NCBI GenBank assembly: GCA_947653235.1
Contig: CANTGH010000007.1
Span: forward strand, 1 to 51,354
DNA length: 51,354 nt
Direction of reading: 5' to 3'
Source: an uncultured Clostridium sp.
Lineage (GTDB): Bacteria > Bacillota > Clostridia > TANB77 > CAG-508
Shown here: positions 7,770 through 16,699 of the stretch, one piece after another
How the letters are laid out: each line of letters begins with the position of its first letter
How positions within the stretch are numbered: position 1 is the first letter of the stretch
Position numbers and translations under genes: made by a program
The notes under the pieces: model-generated
The model's input: the letters and a program-made list of their open reading frames with translations, nothing else
What the model was told of the DNA's origin: nothing
Database searches by the model: none

Positions 7770-8051
7770 ATGCATCAACGGCGGGAAGAAGTAAAAGTAA
7801 GGATTGACATTGTAGGAGCAGGAAAGTGTGTAATAGACGGCGGTCCAATAGAAACAACACGCAGTCTGATTTGCAAGATACCTAAGGGAGGAACGATTAC
7901 GCTGAAAGCCGTAGCAGATCCTGATTATAGGTTCGTTGCTTGGATGGTTGACGGCAAACAAACGGGAACAGGGCACATCAAGGAAATCACTTATGTGATT
8001 AAAGAGCCGACAAATTTCAAGCTGCTGTTCACCTTGAAGGAAGACGAGTAA
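7770..8051 (+). CDS. orphan small protein, cassette gene with sense CGG CGG
   Basis: A 93-residue protein starting at ATG 7770 after AAAGGTGG. The middle (GGTITLKAVADPDYRFVAWMVDG) resembles one beta-rich InlB-B-type repeat, whose pattern is x-L-x-A-x-P-x-x-G/Y-x-F-x-x-W. There is no signal peptide. Codons 4 and 5 are CGG CGG and must be read as sense: a +1 shift would hit a stop within six codons. Base composition is visibly richer in G+C than its neighbours. It has its own promoter (A) and terminator, so it looks transferred. Function unknown. Confidence 0.7.
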   Translation: MHQRREEVKVRIDIVGAGKCVIDGGPIETTRSLICKIPKGGTITLKAVADPDYRFVAWMVDGKQTGTGHIKEITYVIKEPTNFKLLFTLKEDE

Positions 8052-8082
8052 CCACAAAAAGTTGCAATTGAACATGTCAAAA

Positions 8083-8121
8083 GCGCGCTTTATGCAGTTT
8101 TGCAGGAGGCGCGTTTTTTTT
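8083..8121 (+). terminator. intrinsic terminator of the cassette gene
   Basis: A GC-rich CGCGC/GCGCG outer stem with an inner TGCA/TGCA stem, then eight T. Confidence 0.6.
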
Positions 8122-8165
8122 GTGAGATGAATTTTAGTATTCTTAAAAAAATTACCAATTTTTAA

Positions 8166-8194
8166 TTGATTTTTTTTCTCAACTAGCATATAAT
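8166..8194 (+). promoter_or_regulatory. sigma-A-type promoter of dapA
   Basis: TTGATT and TATAAT, spacing 17 bp, about 55 bp before the dapA ATG. Confidence 0.7.
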
Positions 8195-8248
8195 AAGAAA
8201 GAAAAAAGTTAATTAACCTTTTCGCAAGCCAAAAAATAAGGTGATTGT

Positions 8249-9133
8249 ATGAAAAAAGTAATTTTTAAAGGCTGTGGAACAGCTATTATTACCCCATTTA
8301 CGGAAAATGGAGTGAATTTTAAGGAATTTGAAAAATTAATCGAGGACCAAATTGCTAATAAAGTGGACGCCATCATTGTTTGTGGCACAACAGGCGAATC
8401 CTCAACGATGACGCTTCAGGAAAAAAAGGAAACGATAGAATTTGCGGTAAAAACGGTACATAACCGCATTCCAGTCATTGCAGGAACTGGTGGAAATTGT
8501 ACCAAATCGGTGATTGAAATGACAAAATTTGCACAAACTATAGGAGTAGATGCGGTGCTTCTTGTTACACCTTATTACAACAAAACGACGCAAGAGGGAT
8601 TGATCGCTCATTACAAAGCAGTGGCACAAGAAACCGATTTACCAATCATTTTATATAATGTACCAAGTCGAACAGGGGTCAATATTTTGCCCAAAACGTG
8701 TCAGGAATTGGCTAAAATAGAAAATATTGTGGCAATCAAAGAAGCCAGTGGGAATTTATCTCAAGTGGCGGAAATTGCTCATCTTTGTGGTGATACATTA
8801 AATATTTATTCAGGAAATGATGATCAGATTTTGCCTGTTTTGTCCCTTGGAGGAATTGGCGTAATTTCGGTTCTTTCCAATATTATGCCTGAATTTACAC
8901 ATACTATGGTGGAAGACTTTTTAACAGGAAATATAAAAAAGGCGCAAGAAGCGCAAATTAAAGCAATTGCGTTGATTCAGAGCTTGTTTTGCGAAGTTAA
9001 TCCCATTCCTGTCAAGGCCGCACTTAACTTAATGGGATATGATGTAGGAATACCAAGACTTCCATTAGTTGAAATGAGTAAGTCAAATCAAGCTATTTTA
9101 AAACAAGAAATTGAAAAAATAAAGAAATCATAA
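8249..9133 (+). CDS. dapA: 4-hydroxy-tetrahydrodipicolinate synthase
   Basis: 294 residues, a TIM-barrel lyase joining pyruvate and aspartate semialdehyde at the first step of lysine/diaminopimelate synthesis. Visible motifs: CGTTGESSTM near residue 44, GVDAVLLVTPYYNK near 110, YNVPSRTG near 136 (catalytic Tyr) and IAIKEASG near 163 (Schiff-base Lys). It heads a dapA-HD-dapB cluster. It also supplies dipicolinate precursor for spores. No in-frame CGG. Confidence 0.96.
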   Translation: MKKVIFKGCGTAIITPFTENGVNFKEFEKLIEDQIANKVDAIIVCGTTGESSTMTLQEKKETIEFAVKTVHNRIPVIAGTGGNCTKSVIEMTKFAQTIGVDAVLLVTPYYNKTTQEGLIAHYKAVAQETDLPIILYNVPSRTGVNILPKTCQELAKIENIVAIKEASGNLSQVAEIAHLCGDTLNIYSGNDDQILPVLSLGGIGVISVLSNIMPEFTHTMVEDFLTGNIKKAQEAQIKAIALIQSLFCEVNPIPVKAALNLMGYDVGIPRLPLVEMSKSNQAILKQEIEKIKKS

Positions 9134-9145
9134 GGAGTTTTACAA

Positions 9146-9691
9146 ATGAGTTCAGAAGAACGAAAATCGGGTTTAGTCAAAGTTGAAGTAAGTGTAAAAG
9201 AGTTTAAAGAAATTATTAAAGATATTGTTACGAATTCAAGTGTGTTATCGTTAAAAGAGCATGTGCAACATATGAAAGGATCACGCTATGAACATTGTTA
9301 TGAAGTGGCTTTTTATACGTATGTAATTTGCAAAAAGTGGGGACTAGACTATATTTCAGCAACCAGAGGTGCCATGTTACATGATTTTTACTTTTATGAT
9401 TGGCGTAACAAAGGTGTCGAAGGGCAAAAACATTTTCATGCATATCGACACCCAAGAATTGCTTTGCATAATGCAACAGAAAATTTTGAGTTAAATGCTT
9501 TAGAGAAGGATATTATTTTAAAACATATGTGGCCACTGACGCTTCCTTTTCCAAGATTTTCAGAAAGTTATATTGTGACTTTTGTTGATAAATATTGTGC
9601 TATCAAAGAATTTTTTCGATTTTTAAGATATAAAAGATACATTCGAAAATTAGCCAAAATCAATAAACTAAAACAACAAGAACGTAAGTAA
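9146..9691 (+). CDS. HD-domain phosphohydrolase
   Basis: A 181-residue HD-superfamily protein. It has H and HD metal motifs: RYEHCYEVAFYTYVICKKWG near residue 50, then AMLHDFYFYDWR near 75, then HPRIALHNA and ILKHMWPL. Such proteins hydrolyse nucleotides or phosphate esters; substrate unknown. It sits between dapA and dapB with short gaps (12 and 13 bp) and AGGAG sites, so it is probably co-transcribed with lysine synthesis. Confidence 0.8.
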   Translation: MSSEERKSGLVKVEVSVKEFKEIIKDIVTNSSVLSLKEHVQHMKGSRYEHCYEVAFYTYVICKKWGLDYISATRGAMLHDFYFYDWRNKGVEGQKHFHAYRHPRIALHNATENFELNALEKDIILKHMWPLTLPFPRFSESYIVTFVDKYCAIKEFFRFLRYKRYIRKLAKINKLKQQERK

Positions 9692-9704
9692 GAAAGGAGT
9701 TTTT

Positions 9705-10449
9705 ATGAAAGTTTTAGTCAATCGGATGCAATGGAAAAATGGGACAAGAAGTAGCCAATCAAGTAAGGCTAGCACAAGATATGGATGTGGTCTGTGGAGT
9801 GGATCGAATCGATACAGGAGATAATCTGTTTCCAGTTTTTACGAAGGTAGCAGATATTAATATTCTGCCAGATGTGATTATTGATTTTTCTGTGCCACAA
9901 GCAACGTTTGAAATATTAGAATTTGCGAAAAAAAATCACATTCCCATTGTGATTGCGACAACTGGTTTTTCAGAACATGAAATGAAGAAAATAGAAAAAT
10001 ATGCTGAAAATTTACCTGTTTTTAAGTCAGCCAATATGTCATATGAAATCAATTTAATGGCAAAAATGGTAAGGGAACTTGCCTTAAAACTGGAAAATTC
10101 AGATATTGAAATTGTGGAAACACATCATAATCGAAAAATTGATAGTCCAAGTGGAACAGCACTTATTTTGGCAGATAGCATCAATGAGGCATTTCATCAA
10201 GAAATGACATATGAATATAATCGACCTGCGAAAAGACAAAAGCGTGAAAAAAAAGAAATAGGTATTCATTCCATTCGTGGTGGAACGGAAGTGGGCAAAC
10301 ATTCTGTGATATTTTTTGGAGAATATGAAAGTTTTGAAATAACTCACAATTGTACTTCAAGAAGCGTATTTGCAAGAGGGGCAATAAAAGCGGCAGAATA
10401 TATTTTACATAAAGAAAATGGATTATATTCCATGAATGATATGATTTAA
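9705..10449 (+). CDS. dapB: 4-hydroxy-tetrahydrodipicolinate reductase, +1 frameshift at CGG
   Basis: From ATG 9705 (after AAAGGAG) the frame reads MKVLVN, then CGG at 9723-9725. Skipping the C gives MKVLVN-GCNGKMGQEV, the universal DapB dinucleotide-binding start. The continuing frame gives about 247 residues, normal for the family. ETHHNRKIDSPSGTA near residue 145 holds the catalytic His and Lys; the C-terminal substrate-binding domain has the GGTEVGKHSVIFFGEYES region. No later internal start keeps the NAD(P)H motif. Second DAP-pathway enzyme of the operon. Confidence 0.93.
9723..9725 (+). other. +1 frameshift site: AAT CGG A (dapB)
   Basis: In-frame CGG as codon 7. Reading GGA gives VN-G-CNGKMG, the canonical DapB motif, so glycine at this position is independently expected. 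Confidence 0.95.
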
Positions 10450-10471
10450 AAAGGAAGAAGGGAAGCAAATC

Positions 10472-10609
10472 ATGAAAGAAGAAAAAAAGAAATCGAAAAA
10501 ACCAGTTGACAAAATGAAAATAGCAGGTCAAATAATTGCACTGATGATGGTGATTTTAATGTTGTTTTCAGTATGTGGATCCTTAATTTTTTATTTAATG
10601 CAAGGTTAG
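10472..10609 (+). CDS. small single-pass membrane protein between dapB and cdaA
   Basis: 45 residues: a lysine-rich cytoplasmic start (MKEEKKKSKKPVDKM), then one hydrophobic helix of about 25 residues ending LIFYLMQG. AAGGAAGAAGGGAAG precedes the ATG. It resembles the short DUF4044-type membrane proteins of Firmicutes, but the identity is uncertain. It lies 22 bp after dapB and 12 bp before cdaA, so it is likely in the same operon. Confidence 0.65.
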   Translation: MKEEKKKSKKPVDKMKIAGQIIALMMVILMLFSVCGSLIFYLMQG

Positions 10610-10621
10610 AAAGGAAAAGAG

Positions 10622-11521
10622 ATGTTCAATAGTTTAAAAAGTATTTATCAAGAGATTATTGTTGCGTACATAGAAGATTTGTGCAATACACCGTTGTTGT
10701 TAATTATGTCTGTTTTAGATGTGATTATTGTCATATTTTTATTTTATAAATTATTTCAAATTTTGAAAGGTACTAGAGCATGGCAATTATTAAAAGGAAT
10801 TTTGCTTTTGATTTTGGCAACTTTTGTTAGCGAGGTGCTTAAATTAAATATTCTAAATTATATTTTATCCTCTGTTATGACTTATGGTGTTTTTATGTTG
10901 ATTGTTATTTTTCAACCAGAATTAAGAAGGGCATTGGAGCAACTAGGAACGAATAAATTTAGTAAATTTTTAGGCATTGATAATGAAGATGTCAATAGCA
11001 AAACAAAGGAAAATATTTATAAAATTGCGATTGCTGCGATGGAGTTGTCGAAAACAGGAACAGGGGCTTTAATTGTTATTGAAAGAGAAATAAAGATAGA
11101 AGATATTACCAATACAGGAATTATCATGAATTCGGAAATTTCACCACAATTGTTGGTTAATATTTTTGAACCCAAAACGCCACTTCATGATGGAGCGGTT
11201 ATTATCAGCAATCATAAAATTGCAGCAGCATCTTGTATGTTGCCTTTAGCAGATGATAAAGATATTGCAAGAGAACTAGGAACACGTCATAGGGCAGCGA
11301 TTGGAATTTCAAAAGAGTCGGATAGTATTGTTGTTGTTGTATCAGAAGAAACTGGAAAAGTTTCGATTGCTAAGGATGGAACCTTGATTGCCGATGTAAG
11401 AGAAGATGTTTTGAAGAAGATTTTGATTAAAAATTTAATCATTGAACCAAAAACAAAAGTAAAGAAAAAAGTTAAAACAAAGAAAAAAGAAATGGTTGTT
11501 AATCAAGAAGAAAATCGATAA
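10622..11521 (+). CDS. cdaA: diadenylate cyclase CdaA
   Basis: A 299-residue membrane c-di-AMP synthase. It has three N-terminal transmembrane helices (to about residue 95) and then the DAC domain with PLHDGAVII near residue 189 and LGTRHRAAIGISKESDS near 220, the DGA and RHR nucleotide-binding motifs. The C-terminus is a Lys-rich tail. In most Firmicutes cdaA is followed by cdaR (YbbR) and glmM; here a convergent gene follows, so the usual partner is not adjacent. Confidence 0.95.
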   Translation: MFNSLKSIYQEIIVAYIEDLCNTPLLLIMSVLDVIIVIFLFYKLFQILKGTRAWQLLKGILLLILATFVSEVLKLNILNYILSSVMTYGVFMLIVIFQPELRRALEQLGTNKFSKFLGIDNEDVNSKTKENIYKIAIAAMELSKTGTGALIVIEREIKIEDITNTGIIMNSEISPQLLVNIFEPKTPLHDGAVIISNHKIAAASCMLPLADDKDIARELGTRHRAAIGISKESDSIVVVVSEETGKVSIAKDGTLIADVREDVLKKILIKNLIIEPKTKVKKKVKTKKKEMVVNQEENR

Positions 11522-11526
11522 AAGAA

Positions 11527-11574
11527 AAAGTTTTAAAAGATTTATCCCTAAATTTTTTAAAACTTTAATTTTTT
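11527..11574. terminator. bidirectional terminator between cdaA and the convergent gene
   Basis: Arms AAAGTTTTAAAA and TTTTAAAACTTT with T tracts on both sides. It overlaps the 3' end of the minus-strand protease-like gene. Confidence 0.6.
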
Positions 11575-12273
11575 AACTTGTTGAGCGATTTTTTCATAGT
11601 CAAAAATATATTTTTCCATTAGTTCATAAAATCTTTTGGTATGATTTTTATATTTTAAATGGCAAAATTCATGAATGACAATAAATTGTATGATTTCACT
11701 TGAGTATTGCATAATGCTCGGATTAATGGTAATGATTTGATTGGAACATTTCGCTAAAGAATCCCCAATGCATTTTATTTTGAAATCCTCGGGAGCAAAG
11801 TTTAATAGATGCCTTACATCTTCCATCATATTTTCCATTTTTTCTTTGGCAAGAGAAAGATACATTTTTCGAATGGTTGCTTGTATGATAGAGGCTTTGT
11901 CTAAATGAATATATTTGGCAGGTAAAATAATTTCAACATAATGTTCGAATAAATTTAGGGTGGGGTTTTGGGTAGTTTCATATTTTACGATGATGTCATA
12001 GGATTTTCCTAAAATGAAAATGGGTTCGTTATTAATTTTTTGTTTTTGGATGGTTTCTTTTTCGATATATTCTTTTAAATGTTTTAAAATCCAGTTTTTC
12101 TTTTCTTCAATCACATTTTGAATTTGTTTTTGTGTGTAATACCAAGGGGCTTTGACAATGACTTCACCATTTTGAATGGAAATATATAAACTTGAATTTG
12201 AGGTTTTATCAACAGTATAGGTGATGATATCGGTGTTTGTTTTGAAAAAGCTCATGATTTTACTTCCTTTCAT
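11557..12273 (-). CDS. YgjP-like zinc metallopeptidase
   Basis: A 238-residue protein of the YgjP/WLM (DUF45, M48-like) family. The zinc motif HEFCHLKYKNHTKRFYELMEKY near residue 200 gives HExxH plus a downstream conserved H and E. The N-terminal beta-rich part (ISIQNGEVIVKAPWYYTQKQIQNVIEEKKNWI) is typical. Probably cytoplasmic. Convergent with cdaA. No in-frame CGG on its strand. Confidence 0.85.
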   Translation of the reverse strand: MKGSKIMSFFKTNTDIITYTVDKTSNSSLYISIQNGEVIVKAPWYYTQKQIQNVIEEKKNWILKHLKEYIEKETIQKQKINNEPIFILGKSYDIIVKYETTQNPTLNLFEHYVEIILPAKYIHLDKASIIQATIRKMYLSLAKEKMENMMEDVRHLLNFAPEDFKIKCIGDSLAKCSNQIITINPSIMQYSSEIIQFIVIHEFCHLKYKNHTKRFYELMEKYIFDYEKIAQQVKKLKF

Positions 12274-12294
12274 TACAGAACTTTTGTTTGTAAT

Positions 12295-12324
12295 ATTTTA
12301 TCGAAAAAAGAGAAATTTGTCAAG
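12295..12324 (-). promoter_or_regulatory. sigma-A-type promoter of the YgjP-like gene
   Basis: On the minus strand TTGACA is followed, after about 17 bp, by a TAAAAT-type -10, about 20 bp before the start. Confidence 0.6.
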
Positions 12325-12350
12325 AGATTTTGGAAAAATATTCTGAAAAT

Positions 12351-12377
12351 CAGTTGTCAAGAAAAAATTGACAACTG
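12351..12377. repeat. dispersed palindromic repeat R, copy 6
   Basis: CAGTTGTCAA and TTGACAACTG arms around a 7-base loop, in the divergent region between the YgjP-like gene and hpt. It is flanked by longer imperfect symmetry (TTCTGAAAAT / AAAATTCTGA). Confidence 0.85.
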
Positions 12378-12408
12378 AAAAATTCTGATTTTTTAGAAAA
12401 TCTACCAC

Positions 12409-12436
12409 TTGAAAAAATAAGAATTTGTGATATAAT
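12409..12436 (+). promoter_or_regulatory. sigma-A-type promoter of hpt
   Basis: TTGAAA and TATAAT with 16-bp spacing, about 35 bp before the hpt ATG. Confidence 0.65.
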
Positions 12437-12471
12437 GAGCAAAAAAATAAGAAAGGTAAAATGGAGAAAAA

Positions 12472-13002
12472 ATGAAAGAAGAAATCTTACAAAATATCAA
12501 AGTGTTATACGAAGAAGAAACGTTACAAAAAAGAATTCTTGAGATGGCACAAGAAATTGATCGAGATTATATGGGAAAATCGGTAGTTGTGATTTCTGTT
12601 TTGAAAGGAGCTGTGTTTTTTACAGTCGATTTGGTCAAAAAAATGAAAACACCAATTGAGTTGGAAGTAATGCAAGTTTCAAGTTATGAAGGAGAAGAAA
12701 GTACGCAAAAAATTAACATAAAGAAAGATTTGGATCGTACTATTACTGGCAAAGATGTTTTAATTGTGGAAGATATTATTGATACAGGTTATACGTTAAA
12801 ACATTTGAAAGAATATTTACAAGCCCAAAATCCGAGCTCTTTAAAATTGGCAGTATTAGCAGATAAAAAAGAAAGACGTAAAGTCGATGTTAAAATAGAT
12901 TATACGGGATTTGTTATCCCTAACAAATTTGTGATTGGCTATGGTTTTGATTATAATGAAATTGGTCGTAATTTACCGTATGTGGGCTATATTGAAACAT
13001 AA
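12472..13002 (+). CDS. hpt: hypoxanthine phosphoribosyltransferase
   Basis: 176 residues. The PRPP loop is VLIVEDIIDTGYTL near residue 98; SVLKGAVFF near 45 and the C-terminal VIPNKFVIGYGFDYNEIGRNLPYVG are diagnostic for bacterial Hpt. It salvages hypoxanthine and guanine to IMP and GMP. It precedes uvrC by 36 bp. Confidence 0.95.
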   Translation: MKEEILQNIKVLYEEETLQKRILEMAQEIDRDYMGKSVVVISVLKGAVFFTVDLVKKMKTPIELEVMQVSSYEGEESTQKINIKKDLDRTITGKDVLIVEDIIDTGYTLKHLKEYLQAQNPSSLKLAVLADKKERRKVDVKIDYTGFVIPNKFVIGYGFDYNEIGRNLPYVGYIET

Positions 13003-13038
13003 AGAATATGTGATTGGATAAAAGAAAGGAAAAAACAA

Positions 13039-14833
13039 ATGTTTAACATCGAAGAAGAATTAAAAAAGTTGCCACAAGAACCTGGTGTTTATCTGATGAA
13101 AGACAAAAATGATGAGGTTATTTATGTGGGAAAAGCAGTTGTTTTGCGTAATCGTGTGAGACAATATTTTCGCAAAAATAACAAAACAGCACGTATTGAA
13201 AAAATGGTTTCGTTGATTGACCATTTTGAATACATTGTGGTGGGAAGCGAAGATGAGGCTTTGATTTTAGAATGTAATTTAATCAAAAAATATCGTCCAC
13301 GTTTTAATGTACTTTTGAAGGATGATAAAACATATCCTTATATTCGTATTGATGTGAAAGCAGATTATCCAAGTATTTTTATCACACGAAAATTGCAAAA
13401 TGATGGTGCGAAATATTTTGGGCCATATGCCAGTAGTCGGAAGTGCAAAGGAAATGATACATTTTATTAAAGAGCGTTTTCAAATTAGGCAATGCAAAAA
13501 ATTTAAAAATCAAGATCGTGTGTGTTTAAATTTCCATATTAAAAAATGTTTGGGACCATGTATGGGATATGTGAGCAAAGAAGATTATCATAAACAAATC
13601 GATCAGATTATGTTGTTGTTGGAAGGGAAAATTGACCGTATTATTAAGGAATTAAAGCAAGAAATGGCACAATATGCTGGGCAACAAGATTATGAAAAAG
13701 CAGCGAAGATACGCGATAGAATTCAAGCCATTGAACGTGTTTCAGAAAAGCAAAAAGTATCCAACATTTCAGAACATAATATTGATGTGATTGGTTTATA
13801 CAAAAATGAAATGACGGTTTGCATTGAGATTTTTTTTATTCGTGGAAGTAAAATGATTGGCAGAGAACATTATTTTTTTGATGATTTAAAAGATATGGAA
13901 GAAGAAGAAATTGTAGCAGGTTTTCTGAAACAATACTATTTTGAAAAAATAGAGTTGCCCAATAAAATTATGATGCGTTTTGCGTTAGAAGAAAAAGAAG
14001 CAATCGAAAAATATTTGAGTAGTAAAGCAGGTAGAAAAGTCGAGTTAAAAAGTCCACAAAAAGGAGAAAAATTAAAATTTGTGGAAATGGCAGAATTAAA
14101 TAGTAAGATTACGCTTGAAAATAAATTAAAAGATAAAAGTGATATATTATTAGAACTAAAAGATGTTTTAAAATTAGAGAAAATGCCACTTAAAATTGAG
14201 AGTTTTGATATTTCCAATATGGCTGGCAATTTTGTTGTGGCAGGAATGTGTGTAGTACAAAATGGCGTGATTAAGAGAAATTTATCTAGACGTTTTAAAA
14301 TTAAAACGGTTGTTGGTCAAGATGATCCAAAATGCATGCAAGAAGTGGTTTCGAGACGATTAAAGCATTCTTTAGAAAATCCCAATGGCGGTTTTGGCAA
14401 ATTACCAGATTTGATTTTAGCAGATGGAGGCATTACACAAATACGAGCCATTCAAAAAGTATTAGAAGAAAATCATTTAGGAAACCAAATTCCAGTTTTT
14501 GGTATGGTAAAAGATGACAAACATTCTACACGAGCTTTGATGAATGAACAAAGAGAAGAATTTGAAATTTCGGAAAAGTTATTTCATTTTATTACCAATT
14601 TGCAAGATGAAGTTCATAAAACAGCGATTGAATATCATAGAAAAGTGCGTGATAAAGAAATGACAAAATCAAAATTAGATGATATTTCAGGGATTGGAAA
14701 CAAAAAAAGAGCAGAATTGTTAAAAAAATTTGGAAGTGTCAAAAAAATAAAAGAAGCGACAATTGAAGAGATTGCACAAGTTAAAGGCATTAATTTGAAA
14801 TTGGCAGAGAAAATAAAACAAGAATTATTGTAA
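13039..14833 (+). CDS. uvrC: excinuclease ABC subunit C, +1 frameshift at CGG
   Basis: The first 133 residues hold the GIY-YIG nuclease: [18 protein letters not shown] near residue 17, and [11 protein letters not shown]. The zero frame then reads CGG at 13438-13440 and soon stops. A +1 shift gives [19 protein letters not shown], the standard UvrC linker. It continues through the [17 protein letters not shown] cysteine region, a UVR helix ([15 protein letters not shown]), the RNase H-like C-terminal nuclease ([27 protein letters not shown]) and tandem HhH motifs. Total is about 597 residues, normal for UvrC. Confidence 0.94.
13438..13440 (+). other. +1 frameshift site: AGT CGG A (uvrC)
   Basis: In-frame CGG as codon 134. 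Reading GGA gives GPYASS-G-SAKEM. The downstream ORF has a fortuitous ATG upstream of the site, but the two parts are plainly one UvrC. Confidence 0.94.
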
Positions 14834-14902
14834 TTTAGGGTTTGCTATTTTAAAATTTAGTGTTATAATAATAAAATACGAAAGACTATTTTAGGAGAAG
14901 TT

Positions 14903-16444
14903 ATGAAAGAAAAAAACATAAAAAAAATGGAATTGAATACAAAAATGTTGGAAAATTTCGAAGAAATCATGGCAACTAAACTAGATGAAGTCGAAGAATT
15001 GAAAGTTACGGGGCTAGATCAAGGTTCAAAATTGGTCAATATTATTAGTTTATGTGCTAATGTCAAAACTTTGATTTTGGAATCAGATCCAAGGCTAGAT
15101 GTGGATAAAATAATGGTTAATTTGTTTCAACCAGAAAATTTAGAAAATCTAATATTCAATAACAGTAAAATTCCAACAGCACAAACGCTAAAAAAATATA
15201 CCAATTTAAAAATCATCATTTTAAACGATATTCGTTTTTGTCACTTAGATGATTTTTTAGGTGGGATTGTCCATCCAGAAAAGGTAGAAACAATTCGCAT
15301 TTTAAATACAGATATTCAAAATTGTTCTTTGGAAACTTTAGAACGTTTTCCCAATTTGAATCTATTAACACTTAACAATGTCAAAAATGTAAAACAGACG
15401 AATTTGGAATTCTTAAAAAAGAAAACCAATTTGGCAAAACTTGAAATGATAAACAATCCAATTTTGCTCACAGAATTAAACGATGTAATGGATTGTCCTT
15501 GTGAAAAACAAATAAAAGCACAAATAGTAAATGCAACTGGAAAAATAATGAAAAATTGTCGTTTTAAAATTGAAAAGAATACTTTTGCCATAACAATTCC
15601 CATTAAACATTTACGTGAATTAATGCAATATGTTAGTTTGCAAAAAATGGACCAAATAAAAGTGATTGTAAATACTAAAAATAATAAAGATTTTCAAGCT
15701 CTTTTAGCTTTAAAATCATACAAAGCAAAAATCACGATACTGGTTCAAGATTTTTCATGTTTAACAGTTCGACAAACAGAACAATTGAAAGATACCTTTG
15801 CCTTAAAAAACCTGCAAATGATAGGAGAAAAAGGAAAAACCAAAATTCCTTTAGAAAAATATAGGAAAATTCGTGAACAAATAGAAGAAATACTTAAAAA
15901 AATACCAAACAAAGCAAGTGATGTCGAGAATTTTTTACAAATTTATCAGAGTTTGGGAAAAGAATTTGAGATTGTACAAGAAAATCCGAATATCCAAGAA
16001 AAAACTTGTACAGTATTTCAAATTTGTCAGCTCTTGCAAAATTGTTTAAAATGTGTTAGAATAAATTCAAATATTGTGTTTGGTGAAGAACTAGAAAACG
16101 ATAAAAAACATTACTGGAATCAAGTTGAATTAGAAGAAAAATGGTATAATGTTGATTTGAGTTTAGACCAAGAAAACCTTCTGAAAAATAAAGCAGAATA
16201 TTGTTTATTAGGAGATAAAGATTTTTTGGAAACCCATACACCAAAAGGTGGAAAAAACAATTATTGTGCTGAAAATTTCAATTCCAAATTAATTCACGTT
16301 TTCTTAAAAACAGGTTTATTGAAAGAAAAATTATTAACCTCTTATTTAAAAGTGATGGCGACAAAAATAAGAAAATTATTTTTATTTCCGCAAGAACAAA
16401 AAGTTTTAGCTTTGTCTGAAGCTAAAAAGGAGAAAAAGAGGTAA
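14903..16444 (+). CDS. leucine-rich-like protein with transglutaminase-like C-terminus
   Basis: A 513-residue protein with no signal peptide. Residues about 30-190 have irregular leucine-rich spacing (LKVTGLDQGSKLVNIISLC, LENLIFNNSKI, LNLLTLNNVKNV). Residues about 330-460 resemble a transglutaminase-like domain: TCTVFQICQLLQNCL, then HYWNQVELEEKWYNVDLSLD, where family members have H-x-W-N-x-V and W-Y-x-V-D. The catalytic Cys is not certain. I cannot assign a function. It lies between uvrC and tRNA-Ser. Confidence 0.6.
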   Translation: MKEKNIKKMELNTKMLENFEEIMATKLDEVEELKVTGLDQGSKLVNIISLCANVKTLILESDPRLDVDKIMVNLFQPENLENLIFNNSKIPTAQTLKKYTNLKIIILNDIRFCHLDDFLGGIVHPEKVETIRILNTDIQNCSLETLERFPNLNLLTLNNVKNVKQTNLEFLKKKTNLAKLEMINNPILLTELNDVMDCPCEKQIKAQIVNATGKIMKNCRFKIEKNTFAITIPIKHLRELMQYVSLQKMDQIKVIVNTKNNKDFQALLALKSYKAKITILVQDFSCLTVRQTEQLKDTFALKNLQMIGEKGKTKIPLEKYRKIREQIEEILKKIPNKASDVENFLQIYQSLGKEFEIVQENPNIQEKTCTVFQICQLLQNCLKCVRINSNIVFGEELENDKKHYWNQVELEEKWYNVDLSLDQENLLKNKAEYCLLGDKDFLETHTPKGGKNNYCAENFNSKLIHVFLKTGLLKEKLLTSYLKVMATKIRKLFLFPQEQKVLALSEAKKEKKR

Positions 16445-16462
16445 ATGATTTTATTTGCATAA

Positions 16463-16554
16463 GGAGAGTTGTCTGAGTTGGTTTAAGGTGCCAGTCTCGA
16501 AAACTGGTGTAGATGAAATATCTACCGTGGGTTCAAATCCCACACTCTCCGCCA
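16463..16554 (+). tRNA. tRNA-Ser(CGA)
   Basis: A class II tRNA with a long variable arm. GGAGAG pairs with CTCTCC, and the discriminator G and CCA are encoded. The anticodon stem CCAGT/ACTGG encloses loop CTCGAAA, anticodon CGA, which reads UCG. A dedicated tRNA for this rare codon is kept, which contrasts with the apparent lack of CGG decoding. Confidence 0.95.
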
Positions 16555-16599
16555 TTTTATATTGCAAATGAGTTTTTTTGTAAAAAATAGGAATTATTC

Positions 16600-16628
16600 T
16601 TGACAAATTTACAAATTAGATGTATACT
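16600..16628 (+). promoter_or_regulatory. sigma-A-type promoter of rpmF
   Basis: TTGACA and TATACT with 17-bp spacing, about 70 bp before rpmF. Confidence 0.7.
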
Positions 16629-16699
16629 ATTTAAGTGAATTTTAAAAATAACAAATTTTAAGTCATATAAATACTTAGATAAAGATAGGAGGGATAAAA

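Noticed and set aside
2944..12377. The R palindromes as ordinary rho-independent terminators
   Set aside because: They are followed by A-rich, not T-rich, sequence on the plus strand. One lies inside a coding region and another in a divergent promoter region.
12330..12400. Riboswitch upstream of hpt
   Set aside because: The structure there is explained by repeat R6 and its flanks; it precedes the hpt promoter and would not be in the hpt transcript.
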